Origin: Symsagittifera roscoffensis | Lineage: Eukaryota > Xenacoelomorpha > Acoela > Convolutidae | Direction of reading: 5' to 3' | NCBI RefSeq assembly: GCF_963678635.1 | Contig: NC_087066.1 | Location: 41,251,223-41,315,222 of the forward strand | DNA length: 64,000 nucleotides | Shown: positions 46,923-58,557 of the stretch, piece after piece | Numbering within the stretch: the stretch's first letter is position 1 | Layout: each line of letters starts with the position of its first letter | The notes under the pieces: generated by a model | Told to the model about the DNA's origin: nothing | The model's input: only the letters and a program-made list of their open reading frames with translations | Database searches by the model: none | Program-made: the position numbers and the translations under genes

Positions 46923-48904
46923 TTTTTTGGTGATTTAAGATCTGAAAAATTATTAATTCTGATACAATTTTTGCTATTTTCAACACTTTTGTATTTGATA
47001 GCTTCTGCTAGCTACTAGCAGTTACTCAGCAAGTTGCAAATAAGAGACTGCCAAAAAACATTTCACTGGAAACGCCTAAACAGCGCATGAAGATCAAAAA
47101 TTTCATATATATTTTAATAGTTTTTGAAAATTTTTTAACACAGTTGAAAAAGAAATTTAGCTCGAAAAAAAATAGTTTGTGAAGTAATTTGGAAGTTTTT
47201 CTATCGCCTTTTAATCTAAACATAATTGTGTATTGCAAAAACATCAAAAACAAAAACTCAATTGTTTGCTCGAAATGCATAAGTTATAATTTTACAAAGG
47301 ATTTCTCAGATCTGATTTCAGATCCGAAATTTTGTTTTTTAATGTTTTTTTAGATCTGAAGTTATCTTTTTTTTTCAGATCAAAGTTTCAGATCTGAAGT
47401 TTTCAAATTCTTATCAAGATCTGAAATAAAAAATTGCAGATCTCAAAATGAACGAATGTGAAAATAATGAAATTCAGATCTTGCACAGAAAGTTCCCTTG
47501 GTACGGGAGTGATTCTCTTCGAAAAAGATACTATGCCATGGCAATGACAGTGTGCGACGACGAGCTCTCACTTAACCTCTAGCTTCAGGTCTAACACAGC
47601 CTGACCAATTTCGGCGGCTGCAATAGTGGAACCCCGTGAAAATTCTTGACGCAAAAAAAGCTTCGCTCAACAAAATAACACAGTGTGGACTGTGGGGAGA
47701 TAATTCAAATGGAATATCCTCGAAAGGACTGTTGAGGCCTACTGATAGCTCCTCTGCAATTCACAGGAACCACATTATATTCTATAAAATTCAAAATTCT
47801 TCCCTTTGAAAGCTCTAACAAATTGAGTCCCTAGATCTGAGAACGTAGACTAAGTTCGTTCCATCCCTAGGGGATGGTTGGATCACAAAAATATTGTCAT
47901 TTAAAAAACTAAACAGTGTTGAAGCTAGTATACACATTTACTTGCTTCACAATTACTTGCTGTGGCGTTATACGCCGTTTTCGTTTAGTAAGCCGACTAA
48001 ACTCACATATAAAAAACTACATTCAGTTAATGTAAGGCCAGTTACTGGATGCTTTTGGAATTAGTTTTGAACCGTAATCATTTTTTGCATGATTGCAAAA
48101 GTTTTAGGCAAACTTTTTTAGGCGAAAATGCTTTGAGGACTTTTTTTCAATTGTTCTGAGTGATTCGGCTCAGCCTTCGGTCAGCTTATTGGGTGGAACA
48201 CAATTGAGCCTGTTTATGAGTTTCGTTTGTTGAAGTTGGATGGGCTCATTTTGTCTAATCCAATTTTCCGATAATTTTAATGCCTTTTTTCCCCGTTTCT
48301 AAGCTTCTTTTGAAATACTGTTAAGCATCCAGAAAAATCGATGGCAAAGATTCCCCTTCTTCACATTTTAGCCTTGTTTTATCGAGTTTTAATTTTGCTA
48401 ACGGGCTTCAAATTTTTACGATTTGAGCCATCATTTTCATAAAAGCAGAAAACACTAGCAGTGGCGACAAGAATCTAGAATTTCAAAGATTCAGATTAGT
48501 ATCAAGGGAAAAAGGATAAAGAGAGCTGGCTGGGTTGGCCTTCATGAATCAACCCTCCTTGATAGTATTAAAAATACACCCTACCCCAGTATTTAGCCTT
48601 CCCTTTCTCTATAAACTGAGAAAAAACTGTTTGTGGGATGAGAGCATTTTAGGCGCCTCCCTCTTGTTACCCGGTTGTCTGATTGTCGCGCTTCTGGTCT
48701 GAATTTCTCGTCCAATTCCAAGAAAACCCCAGAGAGGCAAAATTACACTTAATTGAATAATTTCATTCTCTGATCAATAAAATAGGGACAATAGTTTTGA
48801 AAAAAATAATCTTCTCCCTGGCTCTTTTTCCTTACCCCCCCCCCCCCCCCACCTGCAAGATTTTTCTACTGAAGTTTTGTTCACTTTATCCGAATGTTAC
48901 AAAA
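46923..48904. other. intergenic DNA with a cluster of AGATCTGA motifs
   Basis: Between 47310 and 47485 the palindrome AGATCT or close variants (CAGATCTGA, AGATCTGAAGT, CAGATCC) recur about eight times in 175 bases. No supported ORF is present. The 47500-47700 stretch is less AT-rich than its surroundings, but I recognise neither an RNA nor a protein there. Confidence 0.4.
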
Positions 48905-49262
48905 ATTGGTATGCGAACTCATTAGGCCATGACAAACGTATTTGGATTTCATAATTAACCTTGTAAAATCCCTAGTTACACCATAAAAATGATGCCTATG
49001 TGAGGTGAGCGGGGAAAGAAAAAAAAGCCCCGAAGGCGCCTTAGATAAACTTTAGGGTCGGCCGGCCAAAATTGGATTTCTTAAAAAGTATCAAAGTCGG
49101 AACCTTTGGGTCGGCTGGGGGTTTCAATTTTTTTTAATGTTAATTGTTCAATTAAAATATCGTATCCGTTTTCTGGATGAAATGTGCCAATTATCAATTT
49201 TTTTTGGCAACTTGCACAAAATGCCGATTTGCTGCAGATTCTGTATATTTGTCGACATTCGC
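48905..49262. repeat. dispersed repeat R3, intact copy
   Basis: Similar to 2970-3317, sharing AGGCCATNACAAACGTATTT, GGGTCGGCCGGCCAAAATTG and TATTTGTCGACATTC. This copy continues with GCATGTATGGTCAAC and has no LTR element. A C run lies just before it (48836-48850). Confidence 0.8.
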
Positions 49263-50940
49263 ATGTATGGTCAACTTTAGACAAAAGAAATATTTTCTAA
49301 GTTGTATTTGTATTGACACTTAATTCACCAAAGTTATGGATCATTATCATCAAATATTCAGACATCTACATTGATTCACAGTAGCTTAGGGCTATTTTTC
49401 CGTTTTTTTTTTCAGCTAGTTGAGCCTGGCATAATTTATAACATTTACGGGCTCTTTTCCAACCCCCCCCCCCCTTAGAACCTTGCTGAACTAAGGCTTG
49501 CTAAATGCAACTTAAAACGATTTGTTTGTTGCCATGAATTATAATTAAACATGTCAGTCTAAACATGAACAAAAAAATTAATTTGACTACTTTGAAACAT
49601 GTAAATAGCCGTTATGAACACTTTAAGATAATTTCAGGTTTTAATTTTACAATTTAGGGGAGTGGAAAAGAGTTCCTTCATAGTGTTGCTTTGCTTTCTG
49701 GCTATTATTGTTCAAAGCACCACCCCTCTCCTCTGAAAAATGAGAGTCTGTTCGAGCTCAAGTGAGTGAAGTGATTACCTTTCCTTTTTTTGAAAACGTG
49801 GATATAATTTGAGCAACAAATTGACAATTCGAAGAAGAGAAGAGTCGGGGGGAGGGGGGTCGGGTTCTGAGGTAGGGGGTGGTAGTTGTGGTTGTGGTTT
49901 GTGATTGGATCATGACTGAATGAGGGGGTGCGGTTCAAGTGCAACTGGAGCCTCTCTTCTGCCTCTGATGGTGTTTGAGAGACATCTGTTGCAAGTGCGT
50001 TTGCAGCTGTGGATCGCGTCTCTGTGCAGTTGTCTTGGGCAGTCACTTTTAACAGTGCAACAGTCCATGTTCAGCAGTCCCTCGCAATACCACGTCTCCT
50101 GAGTATCGCCACAGCCCCACCTGAACTTATACTATAGTTGCATCTTTTTAACTACCCCCACCCCCAATTAGCAAAAGGGGAAGATCCGTTTCTAAGTACA
50201 AAATTCGCATATGCTTAACCGCTGAATTGTTTCATTATGGGGGTGATAGTTCGTTACTAGTTTTTTTTTGTTCGTTACTTAAGTAATCATAGGGATTACT
50301 TAAAAAGATCCCTATGATTAATGCCAAATGTGTTTGAAATATCGCTGACCATTAGCAATACTCAAGCGTCAAAGATCGGGCTTAAAACTTATAACAATGT
50401 TACACTAATTTTATTCGCTCACAAGGAAAAAATGTCGGAGTCAAGATGAGCAGTTTTAGTGTAATTAACAACAATCAGACCTGCTGAGCAAAAAGTAAGT
50501 TGTCCAAAAATTGGCATTAAGCATACAAAACAATTGCAGAAACATTATTTCAGCAGCAATGCTAGCTTGCTGCGAAAATGGCACAGAATATACCAAAAAC
50601 AATGTTTATGATAAATTTTTGAAAAATTATTGAAAATTTTAATTAAAAATAACTGACTCATACTATGATGATTAATGTTGATAGCTGTTAACTGTCAGCT
50701 GACATGTGAGACGTTCGAAAGAAAACACATCAGTTCGAAACCCAAAAATGTAGGCAAGAAAGATCCCCTGACTTTTTTTACTTTGTCTTATGCGCCAATC
50801 AGCCGTTTACGCAAAAAACTTCAAAGAGTACAAAAAGTTCGAACCCTCATTTTCAGCTAATTTTGGAATTTACTTTGAGCCATATATTAAAGACAAAACA
50901 ACACAGGACTCAAATCATTTACACAAACCTACACAATTAT
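49263..50940. other. intergenic DNA, nothing supported
   Basis: It holds a C run at 49464-49474 and a G/T-rich stretch (49840-50040) opposite a 113-codon His/Pro/Asn-rich minus-strand ORF (49705-50046) that looks like a simple-sequence product. A short inverted phrase, AGTAATCATAGGGATTACT, at 50281-50299 can form a hairpin. No gene supported. Confidence 0.4.
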
Positions 50941-50941
50941 T

Positions 50942-51905
50942 GCTTGAATGATAATTTTGCCAAACGTAGACAAGATTGATCAGCGTGTCCTTGTTAATGC
51001 TCTCGAGCTCGTGTTATCAATAAAAACTCTTGTGACAATTGAAAATAACGAAATGCTAGTTCATGATGCATACGCATATTTCAAATATCGAATTTTATCA
51101 GGTACCTCAATGTCGTGGCGATGTGTTTTTTCGAAATGCAATGGGCGTGTGCGCGCGTTCCATTAGAATGTCACTATAATAAAGGTTCACAGTCATTTTC
51201 CAGATCCAGCCGTTATTGAAAAACGAAAATTCGGGAAAATTTTTAAAACAAAAACGAGTGCAGTTGTTGCAGATGAGCCATCAAGTCAATTAATTCTTTA
51301 CCTTCGAAGAATCCCGAGAGCTATTCCCAAGCTATTCAGCCAACCAGAGGACCATTAACAGAGTAAAACAAAGACGGCCCAGAATGCAGGAACCGAAATC
51401 CAGAACTGATTTTGTACTGCTAGAATTGCGGAAAGTGACACACAGTGGCGACCGTTTCTTTCATTTTGAGTCTCGACCTAATAATATCAAGCGAACAATG
51501 GTTTTCACCAATTTTCCAGGACTCGGTCTTCTCAGTGGCGCTGATGATTCGTTCTGAGCGGCATCTTTTTAGCGCCCCCTTGTGTTTCTTTCAGATATAC
51601 ACCATCCGCGCATCAGTCGATGGAATTCTGGTTCCTATTTTTATACATTGCTTCCAAACAAAAACCTATATTCGCCTTTTCAGCTGCTTGGACATAGATT
51701 TTCCCAAACGAGCAACCATTGATTTCAATTTAGTGGTCAAAAATGCGTTTAATTCAATATCCGAAAAATTACAGTTTCAATACTGCCATCTCCATTTGAG
51801 TCAAAGCGTCTGGCGTCACATTCAGTCTACTAAGATTGCAAACAGATATAAACTTGATAAAGATTTCTTTTTTTTATCAGAATTTCACTATTTTCATTGC
51901 TAAAA
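50942..51905 (+). pseudogene. FLYWCH-MULE transposase relic
   Basis: The first frame (50948-51166) carries a FLYWCH-like zinc finger: HDAYAYFKYR, SWRCVFSKCNG and, past a stop, a KVHSHF segment supplying the His pair. The later frame (51445-51903) carries the MULE catalytic core: IYTIRASVDGILVPIF, then ATIDFNLVVKNAF at the usual DFE position and YCHLHLSQSVWRHIQS matching the C/H...Q..WR.IQ motif, then a Tyr-containing NRYKL segment. Between and within these are stops and frame changes, and the DFE glutamate is Asn, so it is inactive. FLYWCH plus MULE is an established combination in animal transposons. No terminal inverted repeats found. Confidence 0.7.
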
Positions 51906-52980
51906 AATCTATCAATGGATAGATCTAATGGGTTTTTGGGAGTTTACTAGGTCGGAAATAGGTCTACATAATTTCTAGAAATATATATGTGATCAGATCT
52001 TATAATAGATATGCTTCAAATAGGTTGTAAAAGTTTTGGTAACTAGACTCAAATTTGATGATGAAACTCAATTCGGATTATTATTTTGTTATTATTATCG
52101 TTTTGGTTACAATTTCTATTTTCATTAGGTTTATTTTGATGATAATTGTCACTCTTTTTACGATTATTATTTTTATTATAATGATGGTTTTGATGGCTTT
52201 CATTAAGAACTTATACAAACACACAAACAAAACTTTTCCAACAGCCCCATCTGCTATACTACTATAATAGCGGCATGCTAGTTTTATTTCTTTTTTTTCT
52301 AATTTTCAGTTTTCCGCAAAAATTAAAAAAAAAACTCAAAAGTTTGAAAAAATTGTAGCATGGTCATAGCCATAGGTGGATCTAAAGTTTTCTCAAGGTA
52401 GGTACCTGCACAGAGCACTCGTGAATCATAATCGATTATATTGATTTTTAATAGTCATTTACTATAAAATTACAAAATAATCGATTATTTTCCATTAGAA
52501 AAGAATTATAATCATTTTTTTTCTTTGTCAATCTAGTCCCTATAATCGACTGTAATCAATTAAAGTGAATTTTGCTTTAAATTGATCTGAATTTCTATCG
52601 GGTTCAAATGCTGTGTTTTTTGTTTCATAATTTTTCCTTTTTTCGTTTTGTATTTTATATAAAATTTTATTTTTATTATTCTTACATGTTGTTAAACTCT
52701 CAATCGATGGCAGCTTATCTTTTTCTTTGTTTTTTTTTAATCAAAATCACTATTCGCCCACTCCCCATTGAGTATAATGGATGAAATAAAATGGATTTCA
52801 ATTGAAACATAATCGATTGTAATGGATTTTCGTGACAAAAATTACCGATTACAGTACAAAACTTTGTGAACTATAATCATTTATATTGGATTATAGTGGA
52901 TTTTTTCCAAAAAGAACCAATTGTAAAGGCAGAATGATCATTTCCGTGGTCTAAATTCCATATCTGTGAGTAGTAGATGT
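51906..52980. other. AT-rich intergenic DNA with recurrent TAATCGATTA-like sites
   Basis: ATAATCGATTA or close forms recur near 52430, 52482 and 52811, with weaker forms between. No supported gene. A 70-codon hydrophobic ORF at 52055-52267 is T-rich low complexity. Confidence 0.4.
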
Positions 52981-52989
52981 TGGAGGTGA

Positions 52990-53130
52990 TCAGGGGGGGA
53001 GCATGGAGGACCCCATGAATTAAGATACGTTATAGGTTTCCCGGACCTCCATGCTATGTATTAAGATATGGAATAGATTTCCCATGTATTAAGATAGGTT
53101 ATAGGTTTCCCATGTATTAAGGTACGATGT
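52990..53130. repeat. ~33-bp minisatellite
   Basis: Four imperfect units built on CATGTATTAAGATA and TTATAGGTTTCC. A related phrase in reverse orientation (CTATCTTAATACAT) occurs near 61417 in the gene cluster. Confidence 0.75.
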
Positions 53131-53440
53131 TTTTGTGTTGATTTTTTGGAAAAATTTTGGAAAAAATTTGAGTTTTGAGAAAAAATTTGGAAAAATATTG
53201 ACAAAAATATCGAGTTGGAAAAATTTTGGCGTGCGTTATCTAATTGTTTCTTGTCCTTGTTGTATAGCTATAATATGTTACCTAGTCATGCTGAAACTAC
53301 GAAAAAATTCAAATTTTTTGAGAAAAAATTGCAAAAACTTCAAGTATTTGGAAAAAATTGCAAAAATTTCAAGTATTTAGAAAAAATTGCAAAAATTTCA
53401 AGTATTTGGAAAAAATTGCAGAAATCTCATAATTTTGGCT
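53130..53440. repeat. ~29-bp tandem repeat
   Basis: Three to four units of TTTCAAGTATTTGGAAAAAA plus TTGCAAAAA at 53325-53420, with looser relatives from 53150. The ORFs here (81 and 75 codons) are translations of the repeat. Confidence 0.75.
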
Positions 53441-55984
53441 AATGTATTGTTGCTTTTGATCTAATTTTAAACATACTTTTACGTATAGATTTTAAAAATA
53501 AGCTAAGACTGTATGTTAATTGGCATTATGTAGAGACAATGATACAAAATTTTGAAAAAAAAAAAAGGACTTTTTCAACAATTTTATCTCAAAATTTTGA
53601 AATACGATGAAGTTTACCCTAATTTGAGCTAAATATTTGGTTATACAATGCTCTAAACACTGACAAGAAGGTTCATAGTAGCAGAATCAATATTGAAACT
53701 TCCGGAAAACAGTGAAATTAGTCGAGAAGAAAAAATAAAAATTAATCAAATTCACATGAAATTTTCCATTTCGAACCTTTACTTTGGTTTTTAACTTTTT
53801 TTTGTCCAATTCAGGGATTATTTTTAGGAATCTCAATTCAAATGAACATTTAGGGTAATATTCTATGAATTTTCTAGATCAAACTCCATGATTCAACTCC
53901 TCCTCATTTTTTTCTCATTGAATTACCCAAATTTGTTAAAAAAAAATTACAACTTCTGAGAAATTTTTCAGGTTGAAAATTAAAAATTTCTGATTATTGA
54001 TAAAAAATGAACAGTTTATTGCCAAAGTTGTTTAAAATGGGATAAATGTTTCTTAAAATTTTATTCGATATTGGCTCAAATTCAACAAAAACTTCTTCAT
54101 AACTGATGATTATCTCTCTGTTGCTTCTGCAACATAACTTTCAAGATTTTCCGTATAGTTTTTCCATGTTTTAAAGTTATTCTTGCTTTCTGTTTAAAAC
54201 ATGTTTTCGCTAGTGAACACACTTTACTAAAAAATTTAGTCAAAACTGGAGAATTTAGGAGGAAAATAGTATCAATTGAACGAACAATTTGCTAGCAGAG
54301 ATGAAATTAGAACTGATACCGTATGATTATTACAATAAAAAATATTAATGTCTTCCTCGAGGTTCCCCTGTTCAGTTGCTATTTTAAACTTTTAAAGCAA
54401 AAATACACATTTTGGAATCATTAACTATCACTTTTCTTGCAAAATAGTTATTAACTCGCTTTTTTTCTTAATTTATGACGGAAATTTTCTCAAAAATATC
54501 CAAGTGAGAAAGAGTTGGTGCTAGTTAAAGCATTCAAAAATATATGTACACAAGGAGAATATAAAGGTGTATTTTTACGATCTAAGAACAAATTAGGAGC
54601 AGCTCTATTAGTTATAATCTGAAAATCTCCGGAAATACGCAAGAGAACCTAGTTCCTATCATCTACAATATAAAAATTCTGAAAGAGCGAGTCTCAAAAA
54701 ATTGATTTAGCAAAGCAAAGCAAGGTGCAAACAGGAACAATTGTGTAATTTTCCGATTTTTATTAAGAAAAAACTCTATGTAGTAAAAATGTAGTAATGT
54801 ATTGTATATAGTGTTGTATATTCTATGTAGTATTGTGTAGCAAGGAAAAGTAGATCTTGAAAGCAAGTTTTCGATTTATGATTTATGTATGTTCTTCCAA
54901 AAGATGTCGATTTGGGTTTGCTTTTCAACAATTTTCTTCAAAACATTTGATCTTTCATATAAGGTACCAAATATATCAAATGATAACAATTTTTCTAATC
55001 AATTACGGATAAATATAAGACTTTGAGAATTTTTATGTCGGATTTTTTCTCAAGATATACTTTATAAGCTAAATTTTAGTAAAAGTATCTCAAATCTCTT
55101 AAAGATTAAATTGAGTTTCTATCTCATTTTAGCATTTTCTCAGTTTCTGCTTCATCTACTATCTACCAAATGAATCCAATTTGAGCAAATTTTTACTTGA
55201 AAATTGAATTTTAGATGGAAAAATGTATCGTTTCAACGAACGATCAATAATCCGAAGCTGAATTAATACCATAATTTCTTTACTAAAAAGCTTTAAAGGA
55301 TTTTCTGAAGCTCATAACTGTATAATGCTGTTTTAAATCTGAATTTCTATTTTAGACTAAATTTTTAGTTGGAATGATGTATATCATTATCTTGAAATTT
55401 TCAAAGTTTAGCAAAAAAAAATACATTTTTTCCAGGTCATTTATCAATTTGTTTTCTGAAATCATCAAAAAATCATTAGAAAAACATAATTCTTAATAAG
55501 TCAAACCACATTATCTGCTTAAAAAGCTCTGTTCTATGAACACTTTTACAAGCACTAAACAAGGAAAACTTTAACATAGCAACTACAAAAAACCTTTCAA
55601 TTAGTTGATGTTTTCCAAATATCCAAGTTTTACAATTTTTAGGCGAATACTTAAATACTCATTAGCATATGTTATGCATATTACTACAAATTTATCACAA
55701 AAAATCTCCGCAAGCTTGCAACCAAGGGAGTTTTTACTGTTGATTAAAAGCTTTCGGATCGAGTTCCATGGAAAGCTTCACGACGATTTGAACTCGATTT
55801 TTCCTGTCTTTAACATCAATCAAAACCTTTGAATAAAAAAATAAATGACAGTTCAGGTAATGTAATGAAAACACTGTATAATTACTGACTAGATTTGTTA
55901 CAATTGCTGAGACTTTTCAGATTCAGTAAAAACTATTAATCATAGTAATTTCTAAGTTTTTCAAAAAAAACTTTAAAATTTTAC
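53441..55984. other. AT-rich intergenic DNA, no supported gene
   Basis: About 2.5 kb in which no ORF over 80 codons or recognisable motif occurs. It could be intron or 3' flank of the zinc-finger exon that follows on the minus strand. I see nothing else. Confidence 0.5.
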
Positions 55985-56195
55985 CTTTTCCTGAAGTGTG
56001 TTTGGAGTCTGCTGAGGACATAATTTAATATTATGCTGAGAATGCTTCTTCTTGAAATGATTAGCGAGTTCCTCGCTGCTATAAGTATAAAAATTACAGT
56101 TAGAACACTTCAAAACACCACTTGTTCTACGATGTCTTGATGCATCTTTGTGAGTGTAATCCCTGCCACATTCAAGACATGCAACTATTTCGTTT
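55985..56195 (-). CDS. internal exon encoding C2H2 zinc fingers
   Basis: On the minus strand an acceptor (TTGACTCAATAG) precedes the exon at 56195 and a donor (AAAAG/GTAAAA) follows at 55985. The 211-base exon encodes CLECGRDYTHKDASRH, a finger-like C-x2-C with spaced histidines, followed by a classical finger, CSNCNFYTYSSEELANHFKK, with the closing His after another Lys. This is a nucleic-acid-binding exon of a spliced gene. Neighbouring exons are not certain. The ORFs at 56913-57367 on the same strand are candidates upstream. A PQQTPNTLQEK tail continues towards the donor. Confidence 0.65.
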
Positions 56196-56394
56196 CTATT
56201 GAGTCAAGGCATCTCAATACTAATAAAAAATTAAATGGGAGATTTAAAATGTACCAAATTTTTAGATAAGGTGAGTTGAATAGCCTCAAAAATTGATTAA
56301 AAGTAAATAAAAACAGCAAACTTATTAACCAATTGTTTTTAACGAGAAAAAAATCAGAATGGATATGCTATTTAGCCTAGCTGAAATAAAAATC

Positions 56395-56725
56395 ATCCAA
56401 TCTAACCATGGAATTTTTGAAAGTATCAACCAATCAGAATCGAGCATTAATTACAAGGAAACTTTATGTTTTCGGATATCAACCAATCAGAATTGAGCTT
56501 CAATAGTCATGTAATTTTCAACAAGTTCAAGTCAACCTATCAAAATTGAGCTTCAAAAGTCATGAAATTTTCAAGAAATTTAATGTCAACCAACCAGAGT
56601 TGAGCTCTTCTTTTCATGAATTTTTCAACAATTTCTTTAAAATTTGTAGATTTTGAGGATACTTTCACAGACATTATTTGTATTAATAACCAATCAGAAT
56701 GAAGTAGTCACAGATCTTAAAAAAC
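56395..56725. promoter_or_regulatory. tandem CCAAT-box repeats
   Basis: Four to five units of about 55-60 bases, each starting with AACCAATCAGAAT or a variant (near 56434, 56483, 56536, 56588 and 56691) and most followed by TGAGCT. CCAAT is the NF-Y site. The array lies between the zinc-finger exon and the next minus-strand ORFs, as a promoter, enhancer or intronic element of that gene. Confidence 0.55.
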
Positions 56726-56912
56726 TTTGTAGATCGGAAGAACCAGACTATGATTATGAAACTTCTTAATCAATAAATTTTATTGTATTTTTCCAACATA
56801 AATAAGATTTGAAGTTTGATAAATGAGATTTCTTGTCTAGTTTATATTGTTTTTTCGATATTCAATTCAAATTTTGAAATTTCGATCAAAATTTTTTCGA
56901 TTCGTTCTATTT

Positions 56913-57367
56913 CTAACCAGTGAAAAAAGAAATTACCAAAATATACGTTTTCATCGTTTTCTTTTTGGTATATTGTAGTATAAACAACCGGAAGTCTATT
57001 AAATTTGGATAAACGATCAAAAGATATTCTGACAAATCTGGATTTTGTATTTGTATCAAATTCAAAACAGTAATCGAATTGATGTTCCTTATCTCCAATT
57101 TCTGTTTCATAGGCTCTTCCATTGTTTTGTTTTTTACTGATCGACCACCCAATCTGAGTTAACTCTTCTAAATAAAAACATTGTTGATAAATTTGACAGT
57201 ACTCTTCTCAAAACTATTGAACATTCTGTGTTTCTATACAAATTAAAACTAATACAACCTCCATCAACTTCATCTGTCCACCACTCTTGTAGTTTTTTGT
57301 AGTAGTTCAATTGTAAAATCTGATAAAGGTTCAGTTCAGACATTGAAAACGCTTTTGATGGAAACAT
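56913..57367 (-). CDS. gene E: unrecognised, two overlapping ORFs, perhaps spliced
   Basis: The first ORF (57367-57134) starts with ATG and encodes MFPSKAFSMSELNLYQILQL followed by KKLQEWWTDEVDGG. A second open frame (57152-56913), without its own ATG at the start, follows with only 19 bases of overlap. Either a very short intron (AG dinucleotides lie just before the second frame) or a frameshift would connect them. The composition is protein-like, with W, C and charged residues. No family recognised. It precedes the zinc-finger exon on the same strand and could be its 5' part. Confidence 0.4.
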
Positions 57368-57814
57368 TTTTCTTACTGAAATATATGAAGAGTAAATATT
57401 TTTTAATTATTTACGGTCTAATTAGTTTCAAAGAAATTCATGTAGCCAATAAAAACCTCAAACTAAGGCAGAAAAAAATTGAAAACAACCAATGAAATTC
57501 AAAAAATCTAAAAAAAATAATGATAATTTTTTCAACTAAATATACATTCTTGTTTGTAATTTTCTTAAATTGAGGCAAAATTTAGCTAAACTCTGATGAA
57601 AACAGTTTTAAAATAAATTTATCTGTAATTTCATAAATAAATACTGGAAAATCTTTTCATAATTGATTAGTGTTTTATGTCAATTTCGATAAAATTGTAT
57701 GTTTTGTCTGACTTTTCCTCAGATATTATAGCTCTAAATATACACTTTAGTGAGAAAAAATAGTTTTGAACCAATAATATCTCAATTACCAAACATGCAA
57801 AACATCAAAAAGCT

Positions 57815-58366
57815 TTACTGAGGTTTACAATTATCAACAAACATAAAATCTCCCAATATTTGGGACAGTTCTTTGAATTCATTCAAAGTATAGTTGACAT
57901 ATGCAACTTGCTTCAAGTCATCATTTTCCTTTGCAGTGAAGAGTCGAATCTGAATGTAGGGTGGCTTGCTCACGTTGTACTTCTTGATTGTGACACACAC
58001 CCTCCTCATGTTGTACATTGCTATTCCATATACTCTATTACAGATGTCGAGCTCCTGATCCATAGTTGATTCTCTGCCAGATTTAGCTTCATATATAGGT
58101 ACGAGTCCAAGATTTTCAGCATCGTGAATAATAGTATTCCGTATTGCGGATATTGCTTCGCCTTCTTTTTCACTAAGATAGACTTGTTGAGACTTTTCAA
58201 ATTGTCCCAAATTATTTACTTTTAATAGTTGAAAGCACGGTTCCAAGCATATTTTTCCCTTGTAGGATTTTTGGAACCAAACAAATCTCCCAATTCTTTT
58301 TTGATTTTTTGAAAATTCAATATAGTTGGAACTATCAACTTTTCTCGAGTACATTTTGAAGAACAA
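57815..58366 (-). CDS. gene C: putative two-domain PC4-like protein
   Basis: An intronless 183-codon ORF. Two segments show the same pattern of basic strand, second strand and amphipathic helix: residues ~24-76 (GRFVWFQKSYKGKICLE ... QVYLSEKEGEAISAIRNTII) and ~118-176 (RRVCVTIKKYN ... YIQIRLFT ... YTLNEFKELSQILGDF). This resembles the PC4/p15 single-stranded-DNA-binding fold (IREYY strand, then GISL..EQW..L helix). It is a pattern resemblance only, with no diagnostic motif. The gene is divergent from gene A across a 191-bp intergenic region with three CArG boxes. The start could be M1 or M5. Confidence 0.6.
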   Translation of the reverse strand: MFFKMYSRKVDSSNYIEFSKNQKRIGRFVWFQKSYKGKICLEPCFQLLKVNNLGQFEKSQQVYLSEKEGEAISAIRNTIIHDAENLGLVPIYEAKSGRESTMDQELDICNRVYGIAMYNMRRVCVTIKKYNVSKPPYIQIRLFTAKENDDLKQVAYVNYTLNEFKELSQILGDFMFVDNCKPQ

Positions 58367-58448
58367 ACTGATCAGATGAGGAGAAATGAGAGAAATGACT
58401 TTGGGTTTAAATGAAAATGGAAGTAAGCAGTATGAGTCATCGCCATTT

Positions 58449-58494
58449 CCATATATGGAAGTAGTACCAAATATGGAAGGATTTCCCTATATGG
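58449..58494. promoter_or_regulatory. three CArG boxes at 18-bp spacing in a divergent promoter
   Basis: CCATATATGG (58449-58458) and CCAAATATGG (58467-58476) are perfect CArG (SRF/serum-response) sites. CCCTATATGG (58485-58494) is one base off. Starts are exactly 18 bp apart, each followed by AAG. They lie between the divergent genes C and A. TGCGTAGGC (58499-58507) and a TATA box follow towards gene A. Confidence 0.75.
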
Positions 58495-58518
58495 AAGCTG
58501 CGTAGGCGTTACTACTAC

Positions 58519-58525
58519 TATATAA
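58519..58525 (+). promoter_or_regulatory. TATA box of gene A
   Basis: TATATAA lies 33 bases before the ATG at 58558. A start site at the usual ~30 bases downstream would leave a 5' untranslated region of only a few bases. TGCGTAGGC lies 12 bases upstream of it, the same arrangement as at 63830-63856. Confidence 0.65.
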
Positions 58526-58557
58526 CTCCACCATTTTCTGCAAAAATCATTTTCCCA

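Noticed and set aside
47500-47900. Possible snRNA, 5S rRNA or spliced-leader gene
   Set aside because: Less AT-rich than surroundings, but I could not match conserved blocks of U1, U2, U4, U5, U6 or 5S RNA.
49705-50046. 113-codon minus-strand ORF with a His/Asn/Pro-rich middle
   Set aside because: Opposite a G/T-rich simple-sequence stretch; no start context, domain or conserved copy.
57860-58069. 69-codon plus-strand ORF opposite gene C
   Set aside because: Antisense shadow of a longer ORF with its own promoter.
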